Of a stretch of 64,000 bases of DNA, positions 10,442 to 21,269 are shown piece after piece. Under the pieces are notes generated by a model, which worked only from the letters and a program-made list of their open reading frames with translations, did no database searches and was not told the origin of the DNA. The stretch comes from Tachypleus tridentatus (Eukaryota > Arthropoda > Merostomata > Xiphosura > Limulidae). The stretch lies in NCBI RefSeq assembly GCF_004210375.1, contig NC_134833.1:44882782-44946781 (forward strand), written 5' to 3'. Made by a program: the position numbers and the translations under genes. The first letter of the stretch is position 1, and each line of letters opens with the position of its first letter.

Positions 10442-12939
10442 GCAGGACTATAGCAATGCAAAAGACACAGTTTTTATTTTTCTGTTTTTAACATTTCTTT
10501 TGTGTTAAAATTAGCCATGATGATATTGCATGGCAAAAATATGTTATATTTGTCCAAAAAATGTTGACCTCTTTAATTAATATTTAGCTTTTCTTTTCTG
10601 ATTCTTTAATTTTTTTACAACTATTATTGTTTTCTTTTTCAATTATATTAATATCTGAAAAATCAAAGGAGTAATTATAGTTAATACAAAAGGAAGAGTT
10701 TTCAAAGTTCAATAAATCTAATCTAAAGCTGTTGATTGATTTCTCTGATATAAGATCTACCAGAGTGATTCAATTTGTGTGATTCAATGATTCTGATGTA
10801 CCATTTTTAATCCATTTTACTGTCAGAATCTGAAGAACATTTTTCACTAGTAAGAAAAAAGGTTACATTAAAATCCATATTACATTCTTTAACATGTTTT
10901 GACCAGATTTTCTGACTGGTATGTTAAAATTTATGAACATATAATAATACAAATTAGAGGAATGGTGTACGAAGGAGTTGCAAGGTGGGGTGCTTGGTTA
11001 TAAATGCAGACAATATAATAATACAATTTACAGTTTCTATATAAGTCAAAATATGTAAAAGTGTAGATGCTACAGCACTCCTGGTTCTGATGTCTCTGCT
11101 ATATTCTTGTTGTTTGTCTCTTTAACTTATAATTTTATAAGAACAATAACGTTTTATTTATCACTTTGGAAAGAGACTTCTTCTGTGGAATAATTGATAT
11201 TTTAGTATATTTTTTCTTCAGTTAGTAAAAGCTGTTGAGAGAAACAAATATTTTTACTCATGTGAACAGAATTTTAATTATTCCTCTAATTTTGTTAAGA
11301 ATCGTGTAATGAGTTCCAGATAATATACATTCCTAGATATGTGAGCTGACAAAAAATGTTTTTATATATTTGTAGTTACTTATCCATACATAAAAATATT
11401 TTATGCACTCAATTCTTTTGTTTGTTCAATAACAGATCATAAGGTTAAGGATATTGAGAGTATATCATCCAAACACCTTAACATTAATATGACCCAACAT
11501 TTCACATACAATCAAAACTGATATGCTCATCCTGCACTTTATCAATACTGAGCTCACAACAAAATGCATTATCTAGAAGTAAAACAAGGTAAAATTTTTT
11601 CACCAGTGTATCACATGAATACAAACAAACATTACTTGAATTTTAAATAACCTGTGAGGTATAAGTCTGGGCAATTTAGCCAATTACCTATAAGCAGCAT
11701 TTTCATTTATTAATGGCTCATAAACTAATTGATTAATCAAAATAACAAATGACCTAGTAATGTTTAAAATGATTAACTGATCAAAATTAATTGTTCCAAT
11801 TACTCCAACAACCAATTAATAGAAATCATGATTAAGTTGACTGTCACTAAAATAATCAATTAATGAAAATTAGATATTTCAAGTACTTACTGTTTGCCAT
11901 TAAATTTGCTCATCCTGTCTTTGTTGTTGCAAAGCTACTAAAACTATCTGTCACTGTCAATAGTTTTAAACTGCTTACTATAGATGAAAGATAGCCAGCT
12001 ACTAACATCCATTGCCAACCCTCTGGCTACTTAAGTGTTAAATATATTACAAATTTACTGATTTTTTGTTTATTTTTTTCAAATTGTGTTACAATTCTAA
12101 TTTATAATTGTATAACTGTATTTTTTAATATTGTATAAGCAGGTGTTATATAAAGGAGATAAAGAATCCCCAGCCTATCCCTTTCATCTTTATTGTTTTT
12201 TCAAAATAACTGTATTACTTAATGTTGTATAAACAGACACAGATGTAGGTATGTTTGCAAACCCTCTCCCCATTTCTTTTTCCACAAACTAATAAAATAA
12301 AAGAGCCATATAATATCAAATAGTACCATTAAATGTTTTTTTTTATTTAATTGGTCCATTTAAAACACAAAATGCCACTACAAACAAAAATACCACTTAT
12401 ATACCACTGGGTAGAGGTAATCACATGCCTCACGTGAGTAGACTATACTCCTATTAGTGAAGAGGTGATACATGATGATTTATATGGCAGACAAATTAAA
12501 ATCATCATAGGGGGGAGTATAAGGCTTGTGGTATGCATTATAAAAAAGTTTGCATATAGGGAGCAGCAATGAATGAAAACAGCTAATCTTGTGAGAGGGA
12601 AGAAGTAGTGTATCAGAAGGAATCAAGGAATGAAGAAAAAAAAGAGAAAAATAAAAACCTTATTTGCCAGAGTATAACATAATGTTTCAAAATTAAACCA
12701 ATTCTTCATATCAAGAATAACAGTGAACAATAATAAGTAGTAACTCTAACTATATCTATGCTTTCAAAATCAAAGAAGATTTTTTATTTAGTGGGTAGAT
12801 CATGATGTTACAGCAAATGTGATTAGCTATTACTATACATCTACATAGTCTTCACAATATTAAAATCTATATGTCACTGGAAGAGATATCTTGAGCCAAT
12901 TTCATAAACAGATGATAGTTGAAAATAAGATGACTGCAT

Positions 12940-13620
12940 TAATTTTGAGCTGGTGAAGAGAAAACCTGGGAAGTTTAAAGACTGATAAAGGTCCATGTCC
13001 ACATAAAATTGCTCCAAGGGTTTTGAAGAAGGATAAAGACTGGATATATGAGCCATTTAGTACTATTTTTTGTCAGTCCTTGAACACTGAGCAAGTACCA
13101 GAGGACTAAAATTCAGCTATAGAAATTTGGAATATTGTGTTCAGTCTTGGGCTTCTTATCTTAGGAAAGACACTGAACTGTTGGAGAGACTTCAGAAAAT
13201 GGTTACCAGAATGGTGTCTGGGATGGAGGGTTTTTCATATGAGGAGAGGCTGAAATCTCTCAAATTGTTTTCTCTGGAAAAAAGAAAGAGTTAGCAGGGA
13301 TCTGTTTGAGGTGTTTAAAATCGTAGAGAGAATTGATAATGTTGATGCATCATTTTTTTTTCATATTTAGCAGTAAGAATAGTAGGACTAGGGGACATAA
13401 ATACAAATTTTCTCAAGACAGAGTTATCTTCAGCTGAGACAGTTTCAGTTTTCTTACAGGGTGGTTGCCTTCAGATGTCGTAAAGGCAGTAAATTTAAGT
13501 GAGTTTAAGTAAAAGCTTGATCAGTATATGAATGATAAGGGCTGACTTTTAAGACATTTTAAATATTATTTTAATTTAGTTTCTAGGATGGAACAGCCAA
13601 GAGAGGTGGAGAAGTCCCAT
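12940..13620 (+). pseudogene. CR1-like non-LTR retrotransposon remnant, internally deleted
   Basis: At 12955-13090 the plus strand reads like the start of a CR1/Jockey-clade reverse transcriptase: DKGPCPHKIAPRVLKKDKDW, then EPFSTIFCQSLNTEQVPED. It then jumps, at about 13110, straight to the C-terminal region (EYCVQ-like, then LRKDTELLERLQKMVTRMV-like, SYEERLKSLKLFSLEKR-like, GHKYKFSQDRV-like, and finally a KLDQYMNDKG-like motif near 13515-13545). The catalytic core with the YADD motif is missing. Several frameshifts are present. A second copy of the same C-terminal region is at 62.2-62.7 kb and a third, minus-strand copy is split between 21.0 and 26.6 kb. Confidence 0.82.
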
Positions 13621-14627
13621 ATGTTACATCAATTAAATACTCCTATGGTAATTTTTTCTGAGTTTTAGTGCAATATTGTTATGTTTTCAATTTAAACAAT
13701 AGTAATAACAACAATAAATGAAAAAAGTGTAATTTTCCTTTTTTTGTATATTTAAGATACAATTCTAAACAGTACAAAAAATATTATGGAGTTGTAGAAA
13801 CACATGTGTAAAGAAATTTATTTAGATAAAATTTGTGGAAAAATGATTTTATTAAAAAATAATAGTAATTGAAACATGTTTTTTTATAATGCAATGTCAC
13901 ACAATGTATACATCAACCTTGTTTGTGGTACAAGTTGAAGAATGGATCCAAGCAACGTTTAGATAATTCTAAGTGTACTTCATAATTATAAGTTGAATCT
14001 TGCGTTTTCACTTTTCACTGGATAATCTGCACTTTCTTTTCTCATCATTTTACCACTTGGACTAATTTTGAATTTTGTTAGTAAATGCAGAACATTTTTA
14101 GCTTTTGATCATTTACTTGCAACTGGAAGTGTTAAAAGCTCCTGTATTACTGACAGACAAAAATCATATAGTGTCATTTTGATCCCATAATACTGATTAT
14201 ATAAGTAAAAGGAATTTGGTAGAGTTATTCATAATATATGAACACAAATGTTCTTACATCCCTTTATGAATTTTCTAAAACAAGGATAGTATGATAACAC
14301 CTCATCTTACTTGTTGGTTTCATACACATGAAAGTATAAGGTGCAATGCCTATATTTAATGATCACATCCATTTACTATATTATTATCAACGTGCATTTC
14401 AAATTGCAGTATGAATATCAACTAGTTGGAGATGCAAATATGTGTCATAAGCACACATGATAGAATGCTAATAGCTCACATGTACATTCTGAGCAATGGA
14501 TGTGTTATCAGAAACTTTTCAACTTTTTTCTAGTTTCAAAGGGTTAGTATAAACATTACAGAGACTATCAGTTCTACATGAAAAACAAAATAATTTGCTT
14601 CAAACATCTAGAATAGTTCCTCATATA

Positions 14628-14745
14628 GTCCCCCTGTGGGACTGCAGTAAGTGTATGAATTTACAACATACAACTTAGGGTTTGATTCCACATAGAGGGC
14701 ACAGAAAATAGCCCAATGTGGCTTTGCTCTAAGACAAGCAAATCT
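14628..14745 (+). repeat. tRNA-derived SINE, family B/C, old copy
   Basis: Contains GGGTTTGATTCCACATAGAG (diverged B box), then GGCACAGAAAATAGCCCAAT and GTGGCTTTGCTCTAAGA. This is the body order seen in the better preserved copies at 45924 and 52569 and, inverted, at 30322. Heavily diverged. Confidence 0.72.
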
Positions 14746-14927
14746 GAAATATTAAAATAGGAAGACATTTTAAAAATTCAAAAATACACTAGTGTACTTC
14801 ATATTATATTTTTTGTAGTAGCTTTGATTTTTCAATCAATTGTATTAACAAAAAAATTCAAACCTTACATTTTATCTCAGAATAAAAATTTAGATTTCAT
14901 ACAGCCTGGTAAAGTGAAAACATTTAA

Positions 14928-15167
14928 CCTGTTGACTGCCAAGTATTTCAGCTGCTACGGCAGCTCCTATGCAGGGTTTTTTTCAGCAAAATTGAGTAAT
15001 TTTTAAAACAAGGGAAATAAGCAACAAATACTATTTTTTCTCTAAGCCACACTTATAGTAGTACACAAAATGAAGAAATATGTACAAAACATGAAACAAT
15101 AACTCGTTCGTGGCACTGTGTTACAGATCGCCTTGGACGAGTTATCTTGTCTACGGCACTGAACAGG
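14928..15167. mobile_element. piggyBac-like MITE with TTAA flanks
   Basis: Element of 240 bp bounded on both sides by TTAA (14924-14927 and 15168-15171), with 13 bp terminal inverted repeats: CCTGTTGACTGCC on the left and CCTGTTCAGTGCC read from the right, 2 mismatches. Near the right end a second inverted pair, ATAACTCGTTC ... GGACGAGTTAT, forms a subterminal hairpin. TTAA duplication plus CC-starting ends is the hallmark of the piggyBac superfamily. No transposase is present. Confidence 0.78.
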
Positions 15168-15687
15168 TTAATCAGAGATAAATGTTTTAGCATGCAGGAT
15201 TCCTATAAGTATAGACATACTTCTATTGTAAGAAATTTGAGTATTACAACTTACAAAATACATAAAAATGGATTACGATTATATATTGTTCAATAACATT
15301 TGTATTAAAAACTGCCTAAAATTGTTTGACTGACATAACAGAATTATATAGAAAAATTTCATCTAAAAATGTCTGACAATACATCTGTAATACATTTTAA
15401 TGATTTATCTTTTATAAAATGAATGTAGTAAAAATCAAACTTAAAAGAAAAAATTCTGACATAGGATTATTTACTTTAAAGACATGCTCCATGAATTATT
15501 TATTCTCTAAAGACTACATACATTAAGAACAAATTCAGATTAACATTGTTTTTCTACTTATGTAAGTAATTTTATTAAACTACTTTTAATTCATAGATTT
15601 TGCACTTTAATAACTATTTTATTAGATGAAATAACTGAATATTGTTTATTTATACTACATATAAAAATATTAAAAAGTTATACTTAC

Positions 15688-15842
15688 GATAGAAAATAAC
15701 GCTTACTAATGCTTTTAACTTCTCAGAGTTATCATAAATTGCAGTGCAAGTGTAATCACCACTGTCATTAGTGTATGGTTTCATAAAAGACAAAGAAAGA
15801 ACACTTTTTTCTTCCCTATTGACTTCAATTTCTTGTTTTTTC
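15688..15842 (-). CDS. Fasciclin-2-like exon 3: second half of Ig domain 1
   Basis: A 155 bp exon (acceptor cataaaatattttcag, donor gtaagtat), entering in phase 2 and leaving in phase 1. It encodes about 51 residues: KKQEIEVNREEKSVLSLSF (D/E strands), NDSGDYTCTAIYDN with the D-x-G-x-Y-x-C signature and F-strand cysteine, then a G strand ending VSVIFY. The last base joins exon 4 so that an arginine precedes DITW. Together with exon 2 it forms one complete Ig fold with both disulfide cysteines. Confidence 0.93.
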
Positions 15843-18668
15843 CTGAAAATATTTTATGTGCATATTACTTAAATGTTAAATATGTTATGTACCTATTTTC
15901 TTTGCACTACAGACTATAAAGAAAACATTTTTTATTGTAATATCATAAATATTTTAATTTTTATATAATGTGAAAGTTAATATTGTTATAAACTCCAAAA
16001 AATGAACAATGTAACCAAGTGACCTACTTTATATTTGAAATAAATCAGTGTTGAAATACTTTTCATCATTTATTCCCATTAACTTTTTTTTTTACTTCAC
16101 ACAACAAGTCCTCAATATTCAAAAGTTAGTTTTAAAACAAGTATAGTTTAAATTTTTCTTTTCTAATTCTTAACAGTATAGTTCTTGTGTGGTTTAGGAT
16201 TAACTGATGGAGAGATTTCACAGTTTTTAAAACTAACATCAGGAACTCATAGTGGTACATGAAAAAATAATAAGTAGTTACTGAAAATCTTGAGATGAAT
16301 CTAGCTAAATATTCTTGATATTAGTTAGGTAGCACAAGAATGGTCAAATGGAACATTAGAAAAATTACATACAAAATATACACACACTAAGTCACTTTCA
16401 ATGAATTGCTTGACCATTTGCAATTGTTGAAAGTACTCAGCTGCTACCTAGGAAATTTTGAAATATGGTTCAGTAAAAAATGTTTAAATGAAAGGTGTAT
16501 ACAGAATAATTATTTTCTAGTAATATCAATTCTCAAAGAACTAATTTATGAATAGGTAAAAAAATATATATAAATCCTTCCTACATACCACAATAAGTAC
16601 TTACCAATACAGAAATATGTAATTAATCCACTGAATTATTGTTGGACAGGTCCTCCTGATTTTGGTAAATCACTCATTAAAAGCAATATTTTATTTTTGA
16701 GAGAGACTCTCCATACATCAGCGACTTCCACCTGTAATTAAATATGCAACAGGATTTCCTCTATTGTGGGGCAGCTTTAGTGATCACTCTTTTCAGAAAC
16801 ATTTAGTTACAGGATGGAAAGGTGTGAATGTGTAAATTTGAAAATAAGTGCTTATTTGAGCTTCATTTTAATATTAAAATGCATCGTATTCAGAAAGAAG
16901 AATTCTATCAGAGTAGATGGAATCTGGAAGAAATAGGTGGACAGAATATTTTTCAAGTGCCAAGGAAAGCATTCCTACACATAATGAGTCTACTAACACA
17001 ACACACATGAATGCTGAGCATGAAGCTTCCCCATCAAGTCAACATACTGCCACAACAACAATGAAATTTAAGTAAGAGAAAATAAGTTCTACATAGATGT
17101 TATTAAAAGAAGTGTTGTTGTTGCTGTAATGCAGCATATTCTAAATTTCCAAAATTCTATGAGATTACTTCATAGTCCAGAATGTTGCAAAGAAAGAGGT
17201 GTGAAAATATTGAAAACATCCACATACCAGCTTGGATAAGTTCCTTTAGAGGAATAAAGTAAAAGCTGCTTCCAAAATAATTACAAATGTTAAATAAAGC
17301 TGATGTGATATGACAGTAAAAATGCAATACAACACAATGATAGTGAGAAGGTTACCTTAATGAGAATGCAAATGCTTTAATATCCAAATTTACAGAAACT
17401 GAGTATACTTCACTAAATAAGCCAGTTATCCTTCTAAAAGTGAGTATACATAGAAAAGATGAAGCCAGACAACAAGGGATAAAATAACCATAATAAGCAT
17501 ATAAGGAGTCTTTCCCAGACTGGGGAAAAAAAAAAGAAAAAAAAAAGCTTGAAATGCAACATCACTTTTTCATGAATAAAGTGCAGAAACATTCAAAAGT
17601 TCAATGAAGAGGATATGAAGTACCAAAGAATTTGAGTTTTGTTATTCACAAACATCAATAAAGAGCAAAAGAAAGTCCTCAAAAGCTTTCGAACTCAAAG
17701 AGAGGAAGAATCAATAACTGATGAAGATGTAAATATCTATAATAGATCTCCAGTTACTCATGAGCTTTGGAAAGAGAAATAGGCAAAAACATAACCTGCA
17801 TGAATCATGTTAAACTAACTGCAAAGCAACCATGCTTGAAAGTTGAGAAAAGATATATGAAAGATTAAAAGTGGTGGAATGAATGTACAACTGTAAAGAA
17901 AATGGTCCTAAAACAGAGGCCTATAGTATCCATGAATCCAAAACAAAATTATTTCATAACGAGTAAAAAAATTCTCACCCCATTCTTTACAGGAATAAAT
18001 CAAGGTAAAATGACAGCTAAGTGATATGAAACTGTAATCCTGTTTTCTAATAGAAAACAACAGAAGCAAAGATTACAATGTCCTTTGCCAAGCAATCCTA
18101 GAAAAAAATATATGTATAACATTTGAATGCCAAACAGAAAAAAAACTTAGAATAAATATCTCTAGACAAGAAAGCTTTTTAGTAGCAAAAAGTGACACAG
18201 TGCATTTCTGTAGAAAAGGCCTGTTTTGGAAAGAATAAAAGGCTACTAAGATGAAAATATAGGCATGGAATCAGAAATGTTCAAAAGGTTAAGCATCTGA
18301 TTTATTAATTAAGGAAATCAAGTGCTCTTCTTTCTAAGAAAAATTTAGAACTAAAGAAGCAAAATAGGAACTATTGGATAGAAAAGGCTGGAGATGATGC
18401 TGATTTTTAACACAGTTAAGTCTGAAAAGATTACCAATTGTATATATGAGTGGGATATAAACATAAGAACATCTAGATTATCCATGAAACAGGGTCCAAT
18501 TTCAAAAATAATAAAACTGCAGAAAAAGATAACACTATGTAACAAAACTTTTACTTTTTCTTGTTCCTGGGCAGAAAGTGTTATTTCCCAATTGCTTATG
18601 CCTAAAGTAAATAGAAAAGACCTATTTTTCTCTTCAAACTTTGCTTTTGTGACCTGATTTTATCAAAG

Positions 18669-19736
18669 ATGGCGTCGAGAAGATGCAAGCATTTTCCAGA
18701 TAAATTCTGCTATGTACATGGCCAATTTATCAAGACAAGAGCAAAAACGTACTTTGTGACAACATCTGCTAAAATCTGTGAAGCCTACAAAGCATATTTC
18801 AACATGCCTGTTAGGGATCAAGACAAACCCTGGGCACCTCATTATACCTGCGAGCACTGCAAAAAAACTCTAGAAAGTAAGACAGACTGTTTTTGCTTTC
18901 TTGAATAGTAATATTTTATATTATACAAATTTTAGACCTTATGAAATTTAAATATCTCAAAGAGGAATATAATAGTATCAAGACTTTGCTAGAAGCCTTG
19001 AAGTGTGATGAGTATGGCTGGGATGTTATTGGAGACTTAAAAATGGTGGCATTCCTGATGGGTCTCCAAGGAGGTTTTACCAAGTTTCCCTGTTATCGTT
19101 GCCTTTGGGACAGCAGGGACACCACAGCACACTACAACAAGAAGCACTGGCCACAACGGACTGAGTTCTCTGTGGACCTCCAGAAGGTGTTGTTTCCACT
19201 GTTGCACATAAAATTGGGTCTGAAACAATTTGTCACAGCTCTTAATAAGGAGTCTCCTGCCTTTAAGTACCTTCAAGACTTCTTCCCTAAGCTGTCTGAG
19301 GCAAAGGTCAAAGCTGGTGTTTTTGTTGGACCACAAATAAAGAAGATCCTGGAGTGCACATAATTCCCCAAGAAGCTTGGTAGGAAGGAAAAAAAAGCTT
19401 GGGGCAGCTTTGTCACAGTGGTTCAAGGCTTCTTGGGCAATCACAAGGCTGAAAATTATGTGGTGCTGTTTGAAGCTCTGGTGAAGAACTACGGCAAAAT
19501 GGGCTGCAGAACGTTCCTGAAAGTCCATATCCTTGATGCTCATCTTTAACTTCAAGGAAAACATGGAAGCATACTCAGAGGTCCAATGCAAGCACTTCCA
19601 CCAAGATATACTAGACTATGAATGCTGCTACCAAGGAATGTATAACAAAAACATGATGAGAGACTATATTTGGGGGCTGATACGTGAAAGTGATTCACAT
19701 TACACTCACAAATCTCAAAAAACTACTCACTTCTAA
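18669..19736 (+). pseudogene. Degenerate multi-copy transposon-type gene of unknown superfamily
   Basis: The first frame (18669-18908) starts MASRRCKHFPDKFCYVHGQF and has a cysteine-pair motif and PWAPHYTCEHCKKTLE. A second frame (18941-19363) contains GDLKMVAFLMGLQGG, KFPCYRCLWDSRD, LLHIKLGLKQFV and KAGVFVGPQIKKI. A third piece near 19540-19736 reads DILDYECCYQG and MMRDYIWGLIRES. I recognise these motifs, in this order, from a large family of repeated arthropod and cnidarian proteins that look transposon-derived. Compared with that family, about 200 residues are missing between the first two pieces. A TAA follows ILECT at about 19361 and a frameshift lies near 19545. A broken copy, not a host gene. 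The name and function of the family are unknown to me. Confidence 0.75.
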
Positions 19737-20667
19737 ACATTTTTGTATAACTTTAGTATAAATACATGTAAATGAAAATGTGAAAATTTGCCTGTTTTTA
19801 CATAGAAAATAGGTTAATTTCTAAATTTCATTATCCAGGTCACAAAATCAAAGTTTGAAGGAAATAATAGCCAGTTTCTGTACTTTTACAACACAAGCAA
19901 TTAAGAAATAACACATACTATCCAGAAAAAGAAGCACAGCCCACAAAAAGGTAAATATTAATAGTCATAATCACTTTTGTAAAGTTTCAAGAACAAGCAT
20001 CAGTAAAGTAACTTCTAATAAAATTGTTAAAGGGAATGCTGAAGGAAAATGAAGATCATAGAGCAGGAACTGGAGAACCTCCCCATGTGGAGAGGACAAA
20101 AAGTTTAAAAAATGCTTAACAAGTAAAAATAGAATATATGCTGTGAGAATATGTGAATTTTTCAAAAATGATAAAAGACAAAATATAAAAAAAAAAAACA
20201 AAGTATAGTAAATATGAGTCACAAATTCCTAATGAAAAGCACCTTGAAAGCATAGTGGTTACAAAGAATATAGTTCAAAGCATAATTAAGTCTATCTTAA
20301 CAAATAACCATTTGTAACAAGAGTGATTTCTAAAGCTATTACATGCTAAAGAAGATCCCATTACATCATTAAGTGTAGATGGAAGTTGCTCATTGATAAA
20401 GAAAACTTTGAAAATTATGATCTTGATAACAAATGTAATGTAACAAGACAGTTTAGGTAGAGAAGACCAGATATATTATTAAAAGTAGCATACTGTATCT
20501 GAATTAGTAATTTGAGGTGTGGATATGTCAGTGTTTGAACAAGTCAGAAATAACTGACACTTAGCAATAAAATATGAAAAAAGAGGTATAAAACAAATTA
20601 AATTATATCAAACATAAGATATTACTTATAATTACTGTGTAAACTTCCCAGAGAATTTTTTGGATTT

Positions 20668-20994
20668 ATGAAAGTGAACAACTTGCATCTCTGTACAAGA
20701 TTTAGTATAAAATGGTATTGTAGTCTCAAAATTAATTTTTATAAGGATGAATGGTTCATAAAATTAACAATGTAAAATCTAAAAAGAAATCATTAAACTT
20801 TATTAAGCATACAAATCAAAGAACAAATACTATATCACTGCAACTTCATGAATGTGAACTACTTGCATCTTTCTGTAAGATTTGGTAGAAAATTCTATTG
20901 GAGTCTCAAAATAATTTTTATAAGGATGAATGATTCATAAAATTAACATTGTAAAAGCAAATCAAGGAACAACTACTATGTCACTGCAACTTTA
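20668..20994 (+). repeat. Imperfect tandem duplication, period ~180 bp
   Basis: Unit 1 (20668-20847) and unit 2 (20848-20994) share GTGAAC-ACTTGCATCT, AGTCTCAAAATTA, TTTTATAAGGATGAATG-TTCATAAAATTAACA and CACTGCAACTT in the same order. Unit 2 lacks about 35 bp from the middle. Non-coding. Confidence 0.85.
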
Positions 20995-21039
20995 ACAACT
21001 ATGTAGTAGCAACATGCATATAACTAAGGACAACAAGGA

Positions 21040-21265
21040 CCTATTCATCCATTTAGGCTCTCCCATCCAGTACACTAAAGTTTAAAATAAAACAATCAAA
21101 CCCAGCCCTTATCATTCAAATATTTATCAAGTCTTTCCTTAAAGATACTTAAATTAACTTCTTCTATCACATCTCACAGCAATACATGCCAAGGGCCAAC
21201 CACCTTGTTGGAAAAATAAAATTGTAAAAGCTCAAAATAACTTCTATCATGCCAAAGTTAACATT
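21040..21265 (-). pseudogene. CR1-like remnant, 3' terminal part (separated from 26330-26625)
   Basis: On the minus strand this reads as the end of the CR1-like C-terminal region: a F-F-x-x-x-V-V-G-P-W-like stretch at the position of ccaacaaggtggttggccc, then KERLDKYLNDKGW-like codons (frames broken). The same block closes the copies at 13.5 and 62.7 kb. The preceding part of the element is not adjacent. It lies 5 kb away at 26330-26625, so the copy is interrupted. Confidence 0.75.
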
Positions 21266-21269
21266 TTCC

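Larger units (their letters stand above)
8187..15687 (-). other. Intron 3 of the fasciclin-2-like gene (7.5 kb)
   Basis: Donor gtaagtat after exon 3 and acceptor ctattttacag before exon 4. It contains two diverged copies of a direct repeat (9.06 and 10.24 kb), a MITE-like inverted repeat (9.3 kb), a CR1-like fossil (12.9 kb), a tRNA-derived SINE (14.6 kb) and a TTAA-flanked MITE (14.9 kb). About 10.5-12.9 kb is AT-rich with nothing I can name beyond a TTAATTAAT-rich patch at 11700-11880. Confidence 0.85.

Noticed and set aside
16600..17040. Possible coding stretch around CWTGPPDFG and a 60-codon frame at 16828
   Set aside because: No motif match strong enough, no splice sites in a consistent frame, and it merges into A-rich sequence.
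18941..19363. Intact 140-codon host gene
   Set aside because: It is the central part of a multi-copy, transposon-like family, with the rest of the protein in other frames around it.
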